33,708 nucleotides of DNA from Verrucomicrobiia bacterium (GTDB lineage Bacteria; Verrucomicrobiota; Verrucomicrobiia; Verrucomicrobiales; DEV007), in the NCBI GenBank assembly GCA_020439945.1, contig JAGRPB010000046.1, positions 1 to 33,708 of the forward strand, given 5' to 3'. Positions within the stretch are counted from its first letter, which is position 1; every line of letters starts with the position of its first letter. The notes under the pieces were generated by a model. The model ran no database searches. It had not been told where the DNA came from and worked only from the letters and a program-made list of their open reading frames with translations. Shown one piece after another: positions 7,768 to 16,071 of this stretch. The position numbers and the translations under genes were made by a program.

Positions 7768-9042
7768 ATGACCCCGCGTCCATCCCCCACCCCGCTCTGT
7801 TTCATCGCCGCCGTAGCCGCTTTCGCGAGCGTATCCTCTTTCTCAGGTGCCCAGGAAAACTCGGAATCGCTCCACTGGTATCGCGGCAATACCCACACCC
7901 ATTCGCTCTGGAGCGACGGGAATGATTTTCCGGAAATGATCACGGCGTGGTACAAGGACCGCGGCTACGATTTCATGGCCCTCAGCGATCACAACACCCT
8001 CGCCGAGGGCGAGCGCTGGATGACGCTCGATGCGATCGCCAAGCGCCAGCGTGCCATCGGACGGACCGCCATGGAGAAATACCAAGAGCGCTGGGGCGAT
8101 GATTGGGTGGAAACGCGCGAAACCAACGGCGTGACCGAGGTTCGGCTGAAAACGCTCGCCGAATACCGCGGCAAACTCGAAAAGCCCGGCGAATTTCTCA
8201 TAGTCCAGGCCGAGGAGATTTCCAACTCGGCCGGCGGCAAACCGATCCATATCAACGCCGTCAATCTGGAGACCGTCATCCCGGCGATCAAATCGGATGA
8301 CGCCAACGACCTGAGAAAAGTCACTGGGGAAGTCGTGACCCGGGTCCGCAAGGCAGCCGAACTGAGCGGTCGGCCCATCCTTGCCCACCTGAATCACCCG
8401 AATTTCCAGTGGGCCTTCACCCCAGAAGACCTGGCGCATGTTGCCGAAGTGGGGTTCTTCGAAGTCTACAACGGTCATCCCGGCATTCATCACCTGGGCG
8501 ATGAGTCGCGCCCCGGAGACGAACGAATCTGGGACATCGCCAACACGATTCGAATCGCCGAACTCGATCGCGAGCCGCTGCTCGGCGTGGCCACCGACGA
8601 TTCCCACACCTACCATGGCGGCGATGTTTCTCCCGGCCGCGGTTGGGTCATGGTCCATGCGCCCGCGCTGGAGCCGAACGCGCTCGTCGAAGCGATGCAG
8701 GTGGGCGATTTCTACGCCTCCTCGGGTGTCGCACTGAAATCGATCGCCTGGGACCCGAAGTCGCGCACCCTGAGCCTCAAGATCGATCCCGGAGAAGGAG
8801 CAACCTACTCGACCGCCTTCATAGGCACCCGCTCCAGTTACGACGCCACCAAACCAACCGGCGAAAACGGCATCGGCGAGGTCTTTGCGGAACTGACGGG
8901 CAACGAGGTCAGTTTCACTCTGCCAGAGGATGCCCTCTACCTCCGCGCCACGGTGACCTCATCGGAGAAACACGACAATCCCTCGTTTCCCGAGCAAAGG
9001 AAGCAGGCGTGGACACAGCCGGTGGGCTGGCGCGCCGAGTGA
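7768..9042 (+). CDS. Secreted PHP-domain metallohydrolase
   Basis: The 424-residue protein starts at ATG 7768 with a signal peptide running to about SSFSGAQ. The frame is open further upstream inside the previous gene, but that part is antisense-like filler. Metal-binding motifs of the PHP phosphoesterase fold appear in order: His43-Thr-His45 (NTHTHSLWSDG), SDHN at 73-76, EE at 149-150, His207 and His210 (HLNHPN), and DDSHTY with Asp277, Asp278 and His280. The PHP core ends at about residue 330, and the rest is a beta-rich tail. The typical PHP site binds two or three metals and hydrolyses phosphate esters. Export, and pairing with the DUF6807 gene 5 bases upstream, suggest an extracytoplasmic substrate, possibly a phosphorylated or modified sugar. 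It converges with the glycosyltransferase gene with a 12-base gap. Confidence 0.88.
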   Translation: MTPRPSPTPLCFIAAVAAFASVSSFSGAQENSESLHWYRGNTHTHSLWSDGNDFPEMITAWYKDRGYDFMALSDHNTLAEGERWMTLDAIAKRQRAIGRTAMEKYQERWGDDWVETRETNGVTEVRLKTLAEYRGKLEKPGEFLIVQAEEISNSAGGKPIHINAVNLETVIPAIKSDDANDLRKVTGEVVTRVRKAAELSGRPILAHLNHPNFQWAFTPEDLAHVAEVGFFEVYNGHPGIHHLGDESRPGDERIWDIANTIRIAELDREPLLGVATDDSHTYHGGDVSPGRGWVMVHAPALEPNALVEAMQVGDFYASSGVALKSIAWDPKSRTLSLKIDPGEGATYSTAFIGTRSSYDATKPTGENGIGEVFAELTGNEVSFTLPEDALYLRATVTSSEKHDNPSFPEQRKQAWTQPVGWRAE

Positions 9043-9054
9043 GACGACTGGATT

Positions 9055-10296
9055 TCAGTCCCGTCCCAGCACCTCGGTGCGGTCCGCCGCCAGAATCCGG
9101 TATTCGATTCCCGCCCAGCGGATGCGATCGCGAAACAGCGCGCTCGTGGTCAATGCCGCGTGAATCATCATGGCCAGCGGGGTCAGGAAATGCTCGATCC
9201 AGAATGATGGCAGAATCCGGCAGTAGTTCGGGCCGCGGAACAAGGCCTTCACCGTCGCGCGTCGAGCCAGAGCCCGGACCTGGTCGCAACAGAAGACAAA
9301 GAGCAGCACTCCGATGGCCAGAGGCGATCCCAATGCCGCCGCCGCGAAGATCGCGGTGAGAAATCCGATCACGTAGGTCCAGGTCAGCAGGTGGGACACC
9401 TTGAAAAAAATGGGGGCAAAAAATCGCACCTGAACGTACTGCCGCCTCCCGAATTCGAAAAACGAGTTCCAGCTGAAATCGACCGGGCTCGGCACGAGCA
9501 GTGACCGCACGAAAGCCGGCCTCCTTCCCGAACGGCGCGAAGCCCGCCCCAGGCGGAGGTCGTCGTTGAGACTGCCCGCGAACAGGGCCGGCACATTGAG
9601 TTCGTCAAAATCGGTCCGGGCAATCGCCATCGAACCGCCCCAGAGGCTGTTCCACTTTTCGCGGCCGCCCAGCGTCGCCACCGAGGCATTGATCGCCGTG
9701 GCCATCAGGTTGACGAACGTCGGCCGTTTCGGGACGAAATAGCGATAGGTCGTGGAAACCGGATGCGTCCCGGTATTGATCGGCGCCACCAGTCGAGCCA
9801 GCCAGTCGAAGCCACAGTGCATGTCGGCATCCGCAAAGGCCACGATGGCATCGCCTTCCTCCAGTTCGGCGAAGGCCGCCATCTGATTGTGAACCTTCTG
9901 GCCCCTGCCTTCACTGGCGCCCGCATAGACGAGCCGGATGCTGGTGAGCCCCGTATCCTCGCCCGATTCCCACTGCGTCTCGTCGCGACCGAGTCCGAGT
10001 TCCTCGCGCAGCCAGGGAGCCACGGGATCGTCGGGACTTTCCATCGTCAGGATGAGCCGGTAGCGCTGATAACCCTGCGAGCGAATTGCCTCGAAAAAAG
10101 GTGGCGTCTGCTCGGGATCGAACCCCTTGATGGCCACGATCAGTACGACGGGCTGCTGGTTCTCCGATTTCAATCCGGAGGCCCAGGCATCATCCTGCTG
10201 CCGACTCCAGCGCCGGAAGCCAACGGCATTCACCATCGACGCAAACGCCTCCAGCATCCACAACGCCCAAGGCAGAAAGAAAAACCATTCGATCAT
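9055..10296 (-). CDS. Membrane glycosyltransferase, family 2 / GT21-like
   Basis: The 413-residue protein opens with a hydrophobic N-terminal helix (MIEWFFFLPWALWMLEAF). The GT-A catalytic domain has PVVLIVAIKGFDPE, the metal-binding DxD at 156-158 (ADADMH), GGSMAIART, NDDLRLGR with acidic residues 245-246, and RRQYVQVR where ceramide-glucosyltransferase-like enzymes have (Q/R)xxRW. Several C-terminal membrane segments follow (TYVIGFLTAIFAAAALG onward). The layout resembles ceramide glucosyltransferase and HpnI-type enzymes that add a sugar to a membrane lipid; acceptor and donor are unknown. The longer frame runs upstream to 10635 over the ABC gene, so the start at 10296, where the first membrane helix begins, is preferred. 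No good ribosome site is visible. It is divergent from the ABC cassette over 63 bases. Confidence 0.82.
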   Translation of the reverse strand: MIEWFFFLPWALWMLEAFASMVNAVGFRRWSRQQDDAWASGLKSENQQPVVLIVAIKGFDPEQTPPFFEAIRSQGYQRYRLILTMESPDDPVAPWLREELGLGRDETQWESGEDTGLTSIRLVYAGASEGRGQKVHNQMAAFAELEEGDAIVAFADADMHCGFDWLARLVAPINTGTHPVSTTYRYFVPKRPTFVNLMATAINASVATLGGREKWNSLWGGSMAIARTDFDELNVPALFAGSLNDDLRLGRASRRSGRRPAFVRSLLVPSPVDFSWNSFFEFGRRQYVQVRFFAPIFFKVSHLLTWTYVIGFLTAIFAAAALGSPLAIGVLLFVFCCDQVRALARRATVKALFRGPNYCRILPSFWIEHFLTPLAMMIHAALTTSALFRDRIRWAGIEYRILAADRTEVLGRD

Positions 10297-10359
10297 CACG
10301 GGTTCGCAAGATACTGTTCGCGCCTTTGCCGCCTGCAAGCGGTATTCCCATTTGCCCTG

Positions 10360-11055
10360 ATGAAAGTCGCGGAAGCCAAAGCCCTCACCAAGTCCTATCA
10401 CTTCGGCGATACGGAAGTCCACGCCCTGCGTGGCGTTGACATCACGATCGCGGAACACGAGTTCGTGGCCGTGTGGGGCCCTTCCGGTTCGGGGAAAACC
10501 ACGCTCTGCAATCTGTTGGGACTGCTGGATGATCCCACCTCCGGCAAGGTCTCCATCGGAGAAAAAGCCGCGGAAAACCTCCGTGACGATGAAAAGAGCG
10601 AATTGCGCAACGAATCGATCGGGTTCGTCTTTCAAAACTTCAATCTCGTCCCCGTGCTCAGCGCCGTGGAGAACGTGATGCTACCGCTCCAGATCCAGGG
10701 GATCTCCAAGGTTGAGGCACGGGAAAAAGCGCTCCGACTGTTGGATGAGGTGGAACTCACCGACCGGGCCAACCATCGGCCCCAGAAGCTTTCCGGCGGT
10801 CAGCAGCAGCGCGTCGCCATTGCCCGAGCCCTGGTCGCCGATCCGGTCCTTGTCATCGCCGACGAACCCACCGCCAATCTCGACACCGTCAACGCCAACC
10901 GCATCATCGACGTGATGCGCAGGATCAACCAGACCCGCGGCGCCGCCTTCGTCTTTTCCACCCACGACGATCGGCTCCTCGACCGGGTCGACCGCCGGGT
11001 CCATCTGCAGGACGGCGAGATCTTGGAAGACGAGCGTGTCTCCGGTGCCGAGTAA
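10360..11055 (+). CDS. ABC transporter ATP-binding protein, MacB/LolD type
   Basis: The 231-residue ATPase has Walker A GPSGSGKTT at residues 40-48, a Q-loop (FVFQNFNLVP), signature LSGGQQQRVA from 144, Walker B ending in DEPT from Asp168, and switch STHDD near 202. The insertion VLSAVENVMLPLQIQG is typical of the LolD/MacB/FtsE subgroup, which power extraction of lipoproteins or peptides rather than import. The ATG at 10360 begins MKVAEAKALTKSY; the frame upstream is antisense to the glycosyltransferase. An FtsX-type permease and a LolA-like protein follow on the same strand. Confidence 0.95.
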   Translation: MKVAEAKALTKSYHFGDTEVHALRGVDITIAEHEFVAVWGPSGSGKTTLCNLLGLLDDPTSGKVSIGEKAAENLRDDEKSELRNESIGFVFQNFNLVPVLSAVENVMLPLQIQGISKVEAREKALRLLDEVELTDRANHRPQKLSGGQQQRVAIARALVADPVLVIADEPTANLDTVNANRIIDVMRRINQTRGAAFVFSTHDDRLLDRVDRRVHLQDGEILEDERVSGAE

Positions 11056-11157
11056 TGAGTGATGAATCAAAAGTCATTGGTAAATAGAAATTGGAAACCG
11101 GCAGATCTCCTGACTTTTCACTTCCAACTCCCGATTTTTCACTAATCACTGACACGA
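11056..11157. repeat. AT-rich intergenic stretch with repeated TTTTCACT words
   Basis: The 102 bases between the ABC ATPase and permease genes are clearly AT-richer than the flanks. GACTTTTCACTTC (from about 11112) and GATTTTTCACTAATCACT (11133-11150) share a TTTTCACT core, and GAGTGATGAATC near 11058 reads as a partial inverted relative. It resembles degenerate interspersed repeat debris more than a promoter. The genes on both sides are on the same strand, so it may simply be a long spacer in an operon. Confidence 0.4.
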
Positions 11158-12402
11158 ATGTCCTGGCTCTCCCTCGCCTTCCGAAATCTGCTTCGCAACG
11201 CCCGGCGTTCGATCACCACGATCGCCGCGGTCGCCCTTGGTTACGCGGCGGTCAATGTGCTTGGCGGATTCGCCACCTACATGTTCGTGAGCATCCGGGA
11301 GGCCTACATCTACGATCAGACGAATGGTCACGTGCAGGTCTGGAAGGAGGGCGCCCGCAGCTATGGTGGTTCCGATCCCGGTGCCTACCTGCTTTCGGAA
11401 AAGGATTTCGAAGAGATCAAGGCCTTCGCGGACAAGGACGACCGTGTCGTGCTCGCCGCGGGAATGTTGGAGGTGAAGGGGAACCTCGACCACGACGGTG
11501 TCCCCGCCTTCTTTCTCAGCCGGGCGATGAAACCATCAGAGCAGGAAGCTTTCTATGAGGCCGCGACGGCACTCCGGGCTCGCAACAACTCCCGCTACGA
11601 AGGGAAACCGATCACCGACGACGCCCCCTTCGCCATCGGCATCACCGACGGCATGGCCGAGAATCTCAAGCTGGCCGTCGGCGACAGCGTGATCCTCATG
11701 GCACCGACGGTGCAGGGCCAGATGAACGCCCTCGATGCGGAGATCTACCAGATTTTCGACATGCCGGCCGAAGCGCTCAATGGACGCCTCATCTACATGT
11801 CGCTGGAAATGGCGCACAATCTCTACGATACCGGCGGGGTCACGTCCGTGCGCCTGCTTCTCAAGAAAGGAGCCGACACCGATGCCGTGGTCGCTTCGCT
11901 GAAGAAACAGTTCCCGGACCAGGACTGGGAGATCCTGCCCTGGTATGAAGTTTCGGATCTCTACAACCGCACCAAGAAGATGTTCGATATCATCTTCGGC
12001 CTGGTGTTTGCCATCATCATCACCATCGTCACCATGTCCGTCGTCAACACCATCGGGATGGCCGTGGTCGAACGGACCAAGGAGATCGGCACCCTGCGCG
12101 CCATCGGGTTGAAACGTCCGGGCGTGGTCAGACTGTTCGGCATCGAGAGCGCCCTGCTCGGCCTCATCGGGACGACCCTGGGTCTGCTGATGACGGTCGG
12201 TTTTTCCCTCGTCGTTGAAGCGGTGAAACCACTCTGGAATCCGCCCCTCACCACCCGGGCAGTCATCTGGCAGATCAAGCTGGTTCCCGAGTATCTGGTC
12301 CTCAGTTTCGCCCTGCTGGTCCTCTTCACCTTCCTCGCCGCCATCATGCCCGCCCGTCGCGCCGCCTGGCGCGGCATCGTGGATTCACTGGGACACGTGT
12401 AA
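11158..12402 (+). CDS. ABC transporter permease, FtsX/LolC/MacB family
   Basis: The 414-residue protein has the four-helix FtsX layout: one N-terminal helix after SWLSLAFRNLLRNARRS (about 18-42), a large periplasmic domain (about 45-270), then three helices. The junction to the second helix holds IIFGLVFAIIITIVTMSVVNTIG, and VVERTKEIGTLRAIGLKR is the cytoplasmic coupling helix that contacts the ATPase. FTFLAAIMPARRAAWRGIVDSL closes the protein. Partnering with the LolD-type ATPase upstream and the LolA-like protein downstream suggests export or extraction of a lipoprotein or lipid across the inner membrane. The ATG at 11158 follows ACACGA with no clear ribosome site. Confidence 0.93.
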   Translation: MSWLSLAFRNLLRNARRSITTIAAVALGYAAVNVLGGFATYMFVSIREAYIYDQTNGHVQVWKEGARSYGGSDPGAYLLSEKDFEEIKAFADKDDRVVLAAGMLEVKGNLDHDGVPAFFLSRAMKPSEQEAFYEAATALRARNNSRYEGKPITDDAPFAIGITDGMAENLKLAVGDSVILMAPTVQGQMNALDAEIYQIFDMPAEALNGRLIYMSLEMAHNLYDTGGVTSVRLLLKKGADTDAVVASLKKQFPDQDWEILPWYEVSDLYNRTKKMFDIIFGLVFAIIITIVTMSVVNTIGMAVVERTKEIGTLRAIGLKRPGVVRLFGIESALLGLIGTTLGLLMTVGFSLVVEAVKPLWNPPLTTRAVIWQIKLVPEYLVLSFALLVLFTFLAAIMPARRAAWRGIVDSLGHV

Positions 12403-12408
12403 AGGGAG

Positions 12409-12428
12409 GGGCGACGATCCTGTCGCCC
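12409..12428. terminator. Hairpin after permease gene
   Basis: GGGCGAC (12409-12415) and GTCGCCC (12422-12428) form a perfect 7-base stem with a 6-base loop, starting 6 bases after the permease stop codon. Only two T follow, so it may slow transcription or mark an mRNA end rather than be a strong intrinsic terminator. It lies between genes that otherwise look like one operon. Confidence 0.5.
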
Positions 12429-12523
12429 TTCACAGCTCGCACCAGCGTCCGGCCTATCGGCCCTCGTTTCCCTCCCCCAATTCGCCAATCGCAATCGCGA
12501 TGACTTCATGATTAAGTGCACTC

Positions 12524-13273
12524 GTGAAGATGTCCCGATTTTTTCCGTTTCTCCTCGCCTTCTCTGCGATTGCCTCAGCTGAGGACGACCCTGCCTTACT
12601 CGCCGCCGAGCGTGCTCGCGGGATTCTTACCGGCGACACCGGTGTGAAGTGGATCGTCGACGTCCACAGCGAAGGGGGGGACGGAAGCAAGGACGCGAAG
12701 TTTGTCTCGATTTCCCAAGGCGGAACGATTGCCGCCGAAGTGCTGGAACCGACGGACGCGGAAGGTCGACGCTATCTGGCGGAATCGGATGGGAAAATGT
12801 GGTTCTGGAAACCCGGTCTCAGCCGGCCCGTATCCGTGTCCAAGCGCCAACGTCTCTCGGGCGACGCCGCCATCGGCGACATCGCTTCGACCAGCTATGT
12901 GGATGGCTACAAGGTCGAAAACCGCGAAGATGGTGAGGTCGACGGTGAACCCGCCACCATCTACACCATGGAGGCCAACTCCCTCGGCGACACTTACAAG
13001 CAGATCAAATACTGGGTCACCAAGGATGGGAATCTCGGGAAGAAGGCGGAATTTTTTGCCCGCTCCGGCACCCTGCTTCGAACGGCGACCATGGAATACG
13101 GGAATACGGTCAATGGCAGTCCTTTCCTCTCGAAAATGATCATTCATGATGGCAGCCGAACCGTGACGATTCATTTCAGTGAGCCAGAAATTGGAACTTT
13201 CCCGGCCGGCACCTTTGATCGCGAAAAACTTGGTGGCGGGGTAACCCGGGCAAAAACCAAGGCGAATCGCTGA
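12524..13273 (+). CDS. Outer-membrane lipoprotein-sorting (LolA-like) protein
   Basis: The protein has up to 249 residues with a signal peptide (SRFFPFLLAFSAIASA before EDD). The core KFVSISQGGTIAAEVLEP, RRYLAESDGKMWFWKPGLSRPVSVSKRQRLSGDAAIGD matches the LolA-like family of outer-membrane lipoprotein-sorting proteins found beside FtsX-type transporters, in which a periplasmic half-barrel carries lipid or lipoprotein. The first codon is GTG at 12524; ATG at 12530 two codons on is equally possible. It follows the permease by 121 bases with a hairpin between. It probably takes a hydrophobic cargo from the transporter above to the outer membrane; the cargo is unknown, and it is not the housekeeping lolA by sequence. 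Confidence 0.8.
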   Translation: MKMSRFFPFLLAFSAIASAEDDPALLAAERARGILTGDTGVKWIVDVHSEGGDGSKDAKFVSISQGGTIAAEVLEPTDAEGRRYLAESDGKMWFWKPGLSRPVSVSKRQRLSGDAAIGDIASTSYVDGYKVENREDGEVDGEPATIYTMEANSLGDTYKQIKYWVTKDGNLGKKAEFFARSGTLLRTATMEYGNTVNGSPFLSKMIIHDGSRTVTIHFSEPEIGTFPAGTFDREKLGGGVTRAKTKANR

Positions 13274-13331
13274 TCCGGGTTCCTTGGATCCGAACGCCAG
13301 GCAGGGAAAATCAGCGTTCATCAGCGGTTCC

Positions 13332-14702
13332 ATGTTTTCTGTTTCCGACGTCGAGTTCGCTGAAGCAACGGATTGCCTGCGACAACTGCTGCGGATCGAC
13401 ACCGCGAATCCGCCCGGCAACGAACGGGTCGCCGCGGAACTGATCGCCCGTTGGCTTCGCGACGAGGGACTGTCGCCGGAACTGGCTGGCGCTGTTCCCG
13501 AGCGTCCCAATCTCGTCTGTCGACTGCCGGCTGATCCGGCGAATCGAAAGTCACGCCCCCTGGTTCTGAGCTGTCACCTCGACGTGGTTCCGGCCGATCC
13601 GACTCGCTGGACTCACCCGCCCTTCGAGGCAGTCGAAGCCGAAGGTTGTCTCTGGGGACGTGGCGCCATCGATATGAAGGGCTTCGCGGCGATGGCTCTC
13701 TGCGTGACGCGGCTGATCACGCGAAGAGGACTCAGCCTCGATCGGGATCTGATTTTCGTTGCCGTTGCGGACGAAGAGGCCGGCACCGAACTGGGATCTG
13801 AATGGCTCGTGAAAAATCGCCCCGACCTCCTCGGCGGCGAACCCGAATATGTGATCAACGAAGTCGGCGGGTTCACCCTGCATCGCAATGGCAAACGATT
13901 CTACCCTGTCCAGATTGCCGAAAAGGGCGTCGCCTGGTTGCGGCTGACCGTCGATGGCACCCCTGGTCACAGTTCGCTTCCCGATGGGGACAATGCCTTG
14001 GTGACCCTGGCCTGGGCGATCGATCGCATCGCCAACGCCCGGCTGCCCTGGCACGTCAGCGGTGCGGCGCGCGATTTCGTCGGCGGCATGGCGGCCCACA
14101 GCGGCCCGTTGGGAAAATGGCTTTCCCCCGCTCTCTTTCACCCGATCCTGGGACCGCGACTGCTTCCGCTGGCGATTCCCGACACGAACCGGCGACGCTC
14201 GGTAGAGGCGGTGCTTCGAAACACCGCCAATCCCACGGTCATTCATGAGGGAGGGAAAAAGGTGAATGTGATTCCGGGACACGCCTCTGTCGACATCGAC
14301 GGACGGCTCGCCCCGGGACAGACCGCCGACGACCTGATCGCGGAACTCCGCCACGTTCTCCGTGATCCCGAGGGCAGGCGCTTTGCCTTCGAGGTATGGC
14401 GCGAATCACCGGCCACGGTTTTTTCGGCCGACACGCCGCTTTTTGCCACCATCCGGGAGACGCTCGCCAAGCAGGATCCCGAGGGGATCGTGGTGCCTTC
14501 CCTCATCCCGGGATTCACCGACAGCTGCAACTATGCAAAGCTCGGCGCGACGTGCTACGGGTTCTATCCTCTCAAGCTACCTGAAGACCTCGACTTCGCC
14601 GCGCTCTTCCACGGCGATGACGAGCGCATCCCCCTCGATGGATTTCGCTGGGGAATCGAGACACTCGGTGAAACGATCGAGCGCTTCGCGGCGGCAAAGT
14701 AG
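13332..14702 (+). CDS. M20 family metallopeptidase (ArgE/DapE-like)
   Basis: This 456-residue cytosolic zinc hydrolase has all family metal and catalytic residues: His82 and Asp84 (CHLDVVPAD), Asp114 (GRGAIDMKG), DEE at 147-149 where the first Glu is the base, and the distal His427 (ALFHGDDERIP). The lid or dimer domain starts near GVAWLRLTVDGTPGHSS. Members cleave N-acyl amino acids or dipeptides (acetylornithine, succinyl-diaminopimelate, carnosine-type); the exact substrate cannot be read. The ATG at 13332 is preferred over a TTG at 13284, which would add 16 residues unlike the family. The stop codon sits at the edge of a palindromic repeat shared with the convergent gene. Confidence 0.9.
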   Translation: MFSVSDVEFAEATDCLRQLLRIDTANPPGNERVAAELIARWLRDEGLSPELAGAVPERPNLVCRLPADPANRKSRPLVLSCHLDVVPADPTRWTHPPFEAVEAEGCLWGRGAIDMKGFAAMALCVTRLITRRGLSLDRDLIFVAVADEEAGTELGSEWLVKNRPDLLGGEPEYVINEVGGFTLHRNGKRFYPVQIAEKGVAWLRLTVDGTPGHSSLPDGDNALVTLAWAIDRIANARLPWHVSGAARDFVGGMAAHSGPLGKWLSPALFHPILGPRLLPLAIPDTNRRRSVEAVLRNTANPTVIHEGGKKVNVIPGHASVDIDGRLAPGQTADDLIAELRHVLRDPEGRRFAFEVWRESPATVFSADTPLFATIRETLAKQDPEGIVVPSLIPGFTDSCNYAKLGATCYGFYPLKLPEDLDFAALFHGDDERIPLDGFRWGIETLGETIERFAAAK

Positions 14703-14747
14703 AAGTGGCTTCAGCCGCTTCCCCGGAATCGACTCAAGTCGATTCTA
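14700..14747. repeat. Double palindrome filling a convergent junction
   Basis: GAAGTGGC (14702-14709) pairs with GCCGCTTC (14714-14721) over a TTCA loop with one G-T pair, and GAATCGACT (14726-14734) pairs perfectly with AGTCGATTC (14737-14745). Together they fill the 42-base gap between the M20 gene and the propeller gene. The stop codons of both genes (TAG at 14700-14702 and TAG on the minus strand at 14745-14747) lie at the outer edges of the hairpins. It probably ends transcription from both sides. Confidence 0.7.
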
Positions 14748-16043
14748 CGCCTTCACGATTCCGCTCACATCGAGCAGGTAGAGTTGCCGCCCGTTTCCGC
14801 CGTGGGGCGAATCGATCACGACCTTTGTCCCGTCATTGCTGGAGCGCGGATGAGTATCGCAACGCCACTCGCCCTTGTATTCCGGCGGCGAATGGAAATG
14901 TCCCAAGTCGTGCCTTTCCCCGGTCGGAACATGATAGAGATAGGGCGTCTGCTGCCGACGAATTCCCTGAGGGTAGCAATCGTTGAGAATCCAGTCCTGC
15001 CCGTTGCCGATCTGTAGATAGGTGTTGTGACCGTTTACCGGCATGTGGCCCTCGCCCGCGCCGACCACTTCAACTGCATCAGACTTGTCCGTGAACAGGT
15101 AGAACGCCGATTCCTTGCCTTCCGGTTTTGTCCAGGCACAGACATGCCGCGGATCGCGCCAGATGAAATGCGACGTGTAGCCGGACGGATCGAGAATGTA
15201 GAGATCGTTACCATCGAGATTGGCGGTAAACATTCGGGTCACGAAGCCGTTGTTGACCGCGAATTCCGGATCGTCCGGTCCCTTGGAACGCCAGCGATGC
15301 AGAAAGATGAAGCGTTGGCTGTCGGGGCTTACGAGCAAATGGTTCACGTAGTTCCACTGGTCGGTCAGCGGCTTGCCCTGGTAGGGAATCTCCGAGAGCT
15401 GCGCCAGCGACACGATCAATTCCGAATCGCCCGTGTCCATGTTCATCCGCCAGATACCGGACGCTTCCGGGTTTTTCTCACCGCGAAACGGATCGGCCAC
15501 TCCCTGGTAGCCGTAGCCGGGCCGCAGGTTTTGAATGCGGGCGAAGTCCGCCGTCACCGCCCACTTTCCGTCGGCGCTCAGCGCGTAGATCGGACGCGGC
15601 AGCGTGCGAGTCTCGCCGGTCTCGATATTCTTGATCCGAGAAACGTGGTGATCCCCCTCGCGATCATTCCAGATCACCTCATGCATCGAACCCGGTCGCC
15701 ACTGAAGCATGCACCCCTGCTGCCAGCCCCAGGCGTCGCTCTTGCCGAGTTCGATCCACTCGTCCCCGTTTTCCAGATCGACCATGCCGACCTGGATCCG
15801 GTCTTCCGGTGTCGGCGTCCGCCCCTCGAAATCGACCTGGTTGCCGAGCACGAAGCGGTTCGTCGGATCGAACTCCAGCTTGTCGTAATACCCGAACCAG
15901 TGGTATTTCGGTCCCTTCGTGATCGCCCGCGTCGGGACGAGGGCCTGGCTGTATTTGGCGATGTCCTCGGCTCCGAACCCTGGCGCCAACGACGCCCCGA
16001 ATGCGGTACCCAGACTGGTTCCCAGGAAGTTTCTGCGATTCAT
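14745..16043 (-). CDS. Tat-exported beta-propeller protein, oligogalacturonate-lyase-like
   Basis: The 432-residue protein starts MNRRNFLGTSLGTAFGA, a twin-arginine signal, so it is likely exported folded. Several WD-like or TolB-like blades follow (VLGNQVDF, LSADGKWAVTADFA, LLVSPDSQRFIFLHRW, YILDPSGYTSHFIWRDP). NYVNHLLVSPD, GHMPVNGHNTYLQIGNG and EWRCDTHPRSSNDG carry conserved-looking histidines that recall the seven-bladed oligogalacturonate lyase family, whose metal site is built from blade histidines. I am sure of export and of the propeller, and not of lyase activity. The upstream SDR gene (28-base gap) makes this an operon; the longer frame upstream of 16043 overlaps that gene and is not real. 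Confidence 0.75.
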   Translation of the reverse strand: MNRRNFLGTSLGTAFGASLAPGFGAEDIAKYSQALVPTRAITKGPKYHWFGYYDKLEFDPTNRFVLGNQVDFEGRTPTPEDRIQVGMVDLENGDEWIELGKSDAWGWQQGCMLQWRPGSMHEVIWNDREGDHHVSRIKNIETGETRTLPRPIYALSADGKWAVTADFARIQNLRPGYGYQGVADPFRGEKNPEASGIWRMNMDTGDSELIVSLAQLSEIPYQGKPLTDQWNYVNHLLVSPDSQRFIFLHRWRSKGPDDPEFAVNNGFVTRMFTANLDGNDLYILDPSGYTSHFIWRDPRHVCAWTKPEGKESAFYLFTDKSDAVEVVGAGEGHMPVNGHNTYLQIGNGQDWILNDCYPQGIRRQQTPYLYHVPTGERHDLGHFHSPPEYKGEWRCDTHPRSSNDGTKVVIDSPHGGNGRQLYLLDVSGIVKA

Positions 16044-16071
16044 CGTCGATCTAGATTCGGTTCGTTTTCTC

